This document shows positions 37,968 to 40,419 of a DNA stretch of 40,419 nucleotides, piece after piece. Source of the stretch: Candidatus Zambryskibacteria bacterium RIFCSPHIGHO2_02_FULL_43_14 (GTDB taxonomy: Bacteria > Patescibacteriota > Minisyncoccia > Phycocordibacterales > Zambryskibacteraceae); assembly GCA_001825315.1 (NCBI GenBank), contig MHVR01000005.1, positions 5,761 through 46,179 of the forward strand, given 5' to 3'. Within the stretch, counting starts at the first letter, position 1. Every line of letters starts with the position of its first letter. The position numbers were made by a program, and so were the translations under genes. The notes under the pieces are model-generated. The model had not been told where the DNA came from. It searched no databases and saw nothing but the letters and a program-made list of their open reading frames with translations.

Positions 37968-40043
37968 TCAACAAGATTTTATATCAATAACCTCGACGGC
38001 AACGGGTTCAGTCGGAATTTCGGTACTCTCTTCAGGAACAACTGTCTCCGGAATAATCGTCTCTTCAAGAATCATCTCTACTTGCCCAGCCGACGTATCT
38101 TCTACAACTTCAACAGAGGAAGAAATATCCAATAAAGACTGAGTCGAAGTGGATATTTTTATTTCTGGTTCTACAACCTCAATTTCTTCTATAGAAGTTG
38201 GGGATGGACCATTTGTTGCTGTAGGAGTAGATAAATCAAAAATGGGAGAAAATATATTTACCAATTCAACGGGGATAATTTCTGTGTTTTTTTCCAAAAC
38301 ATTATTTGACTTACCAGGTGTCGGTATTGGGTCTACAAATGAGCCAGTGCCATTAGGGATGCGCGCGTAAGATTTGTTACTTGGAATATTGCTACCATTG
38401 ACACAATCACCATCAGGATCTGAGGGAATCTCGTCATTTATCTCTCCAGAGGTAGGAATTAGATCACAATAATCATAGTCTGAAGTATATGCGTATGAAT
38501 CTTGAAGTATATTACTGGCGTTGAAGAGCTTCACTGTATCACCAGTATTATTCCATACTGATTTGTTCATATAAACTACGAGATAACCACTGGCAGGAAT
38601 AGTGGTCGTGGCTGGTAACGTATTTAGGTTTGTTATGTCTGTATTGCCCATACCGCCAGAAGCATCTTGTGTATACCAGCCACTAAGGTTAACGGGAGCC
38701 CCAGTAAGATTATATAGTTCGACCCATTCGCCTTGTGGTTTGTCACTACTGTCTGTCCCAAAATCGAAGATAAAGTCTGGATCACTTGCATCACAACTTG
38801 CGTTATTTTGGTCACTACAGAGTGGTCCGTCTGGACGTGGTAAGAATTCGTTGATAACGACAGAAGCCGCGATTGTTTCTGCTGTTATCGATATATGAAA
38901 TCGCTCTTCATCTCTGAAACCGCTAGTTTCAAATGACGGTACGCCGTCCATCCATGCTTTATAAATAAGATCAAATTCGCACGTTTCGCCCCCAGTTATC
39001 GACTGACCAGAGAGAACCGAGATGGCAAAATCCCAGAGGCCAAAATCCACTGTCGTTCCGACTGAAAATGCTGATAAGGCGCCGCTATATGAAAGCACGT
39101 CGCTTGTGGCACTAAGAGCAAGCGCATCACACAAACTATCATCGCCACCAGTCTTCTCATACTCTACAGTATATTGCGTTGGCAAGCTTCCAACTACCAA
39201 GGAAACATTGGTCTGGAACTGTGATTCATCACTAGTGCTATTACTAATAACCCCTTCAAACCCAGTGTTCGAGAGAATGATATCGAGAATGCCTGCATCG
39301 AAAACACTTCCGCTAGAACTTTCGGCGTCTGAAAAATACGAAGTCGTACCGCTGAATCCTGTAAAAATCAAACCTATGCCAAAGAAAATAAAAACACTTA
39401 TTGTAAAAGGCGCTTTTGTCTTTCTCTTGGTATTATCAGAATAGACAAAATAAACCGGTCGCAAGACATCATCCATCTGATGAATACGTTTAAGCACTTT
39501 ATTTGTGGGAACTTTGGTCGAATCCCCTTTCTTACGTCGGATTACCTTGCGAATTTCTTTCCCAATATCGATAATTTCGTTGAGAATAACTAGCGCGGCG
39601 GGAAATGCAATAAGAAGTATAAATCCGACCGGCTGTCTGGCGAAGTCTAATAGATAACCGACATTCGGCGCGGTGAAAATTACTTTTCCTATGACATCAT
39701 TTTTCTTGACAGACGTCGGATCAGGTTCTTCGTTAGCATCGCCTTTTGCTTGATATAAGATTTTGTCTTGTATTTCACTAATTGAGATTATGCGGTGAGT
39801 CGTTGGGTAAGAAATGGAACTATCTTCTCCGAAAGTTATAATGTCTCCCACGTTGTAGACAGAAGCAGGCTTGATCACCACAATACTACCGGTCTTAATA
39901 AATGGCTCCATTGAGCCAGATTTTACGATCTTAATTTCAATATTGCCTTTTATCGGCAGAAGCGGGGCAAAGAAAAGAGAGGCCACTCCCACAAGAAGAA
40001 ACATGAATATTCCGTATGTAGCTTTGGCTATGAATCTTTTCAT
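37968..40043 (-). CDS. SipW-like signal peptidase fused to TasA/CalY-type segment and lamin-tail domain
   Basis: VKSGSMEPFIKTGSIVVIKP, YPTTHRI, AKGDANEEPDPTSVKKNDVIGKV; then FSGTTSYFSDAESSSGSVFDAGILDI; then INEFLPRPDG...GEWVELYNLTGAPVNLSGWYTQDASG. Confidence 0.85.
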   Translation of the reverse strand: MKRFIAKATYGIFMFLLVGVASLFFAPLLPIKGNIEIKIVKSGSMEPFIKTGSIVVIKPASVYNVGDIITFGEDSSISYPTTHRIISISEIQDKILYQAKGDANEEPDPTSVKKNDVIGKVIFTAPNVGYLLDFARQPVGFILLIAFPAALVILNEIIDIGKEIRKVIRRKKGDSTKVPTNKVLKRIHQMDDVLRPVYFVYSDNTKRKTKAPFTISVFIFFGIGLIFTGFSGTTSYFSDAESSSGSVFDAGILDIILSNTGFEGVISNSTSDESQFQTNVSLVVGSLPTQYTVEYEKTGGDDSLCDALALSATSDVLSYSGALSAFSVGTTVDFGLWDFAISVLSGQSITGGETCEFDLIYKAWMDGVPSFETSGFRDEERFHISITAETIAASVVINEFLPRPDGPLCSDQNNASCDASDPDFIFDFGTDSSDKPQGEWVELYNLTGAPVNLSGWYTQDASGGMGNTDITNLNTLPATTTIPASGYLVVYMNKSVWNNTGDTVKLFNASNILQDSYAYTSDYDYCDLIPTSGEINDEIPSDPDGDCVNGSNIPSNKSYARIPNGTGSFVDPIPTPGKSNNVLEKNTEIIPVELVNIFSPIFDLSTPTATNGPSPTSIEEIEVVEPEIKISTSTQSLLDISSSVEVVEDTSAGQVEMILEETIIPETVVPEESTEIPTEPVAVEVIDIKSC

Positions 40044-40051
40044 TTATTTAA

Positions 40052-40419
40052 TTAATTCCATCTGTTCCACCTAAATCGATTAAACCAGCCCGTAATACCA
40101 TGATTAATATTCCTCTTGTCTTTTTTATCATCGTGGCCATCATAGTCATTGTTGGAGTGATCATCGTCATCATCTTCATCGTCATATCCGCCACTCATCG
40201 AGAGCGGGCAGAAAATGGTATTCTGTTCTTCGAACAAATCTTTTAAAGTCTCATAATCTCCTCCGGGATAAACGGCGTTGAACATGTTTATCACTTCCGC
40301 AACTGTATAGGCGAAGTCTATGTCAGGATTGGCTGCGTTAAGAAGCGCGGCTACAGTTTGTCTGCCAAGCGCGTTAAGCCCTCCCCCGCCCTGATTCAAA
40401 ACTTGCAGGAGCGACTTAT
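40052..40419 (-). CDS. C-terminal part of a probable surface protein (truncated by window edge)
   Basis: Frame open to the edge: KSLLQVLNQGGGGLNALGRQTVAALLNAANPDIDFAYTVAEVINMFN..., then acidic Asp-rich stretch and basic/aromatic tail. Confidence 0.65.
   Translation of the reverse strand, partial: KSLLQVLNQGGGGLNALGRQTVAALLNAANPDIDFAYTVAEVINMFNAVYPGGDYETLKDLFEEQNTIFCPLSMSGGYDDEDDDDDHSNNDYDGHDDKKDKRNINHGITGWFNRFRWNRWN

Overview
This window is most likely chromosomal DNA from a Candidate Phyla Radiation / Patescibacteria (Parcubacteria-like) bacterium. That placement is inferred from small, tightly packed or overlapping genes and minimal versions of translation factors; I ran no database search. 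The core content is: a translation block (bL31-RF1-uS2-EF-Ts, and bL25); a sugar-phosphate block (GAPDH, RpiB, Rpe-like, split transketolase, PfkB, class II aldolase, FAD oxidase); SpeD; HtpX/LemA; GroEL/GroES; SecG; a peptide-binding SBP; RNase J; a KefB-like antiporter; PyrG; FtsE/FtsX; a cupredoxin; a matrixin-like protease; and tRNA-Thr(UGU), tRNA-Ser(GGA) and tRNA-Gln(CUG). An accessory patch (about 31.45-34.0 kb) lies just after tRNA-Gln. It holds a GIY-YIG protein, a REP-associated Y1 (HUH) transposase bracketed by inverted copies of a GGTAAAAGGT-GTCAGGA-ACCTTTTACC hairpin repeat, further repeat copies, a truncated SGNH hydrolase, an unlisted ORF remnant and 27-bp direct repeats. The most unusual protein is a 691-aa ORF that appears to fuse a SipW-like signal peptidase, a TasA/CalY-type exported segment and a lamin-tail domain, next to a probable surface protein cut by the window edge. 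Other items worth a look are palindromic elements inside coding sequence (rpiB start, FAD oxidase), an RF1 lacking domain 1, an orphan PaaX/Cas2-like protein, a CPR SpeD with an altered motif, a possible structured RNA leader before an RRM gene, and a metalloprotease with QExxH in place of HExxH. No CRISPR array was found.
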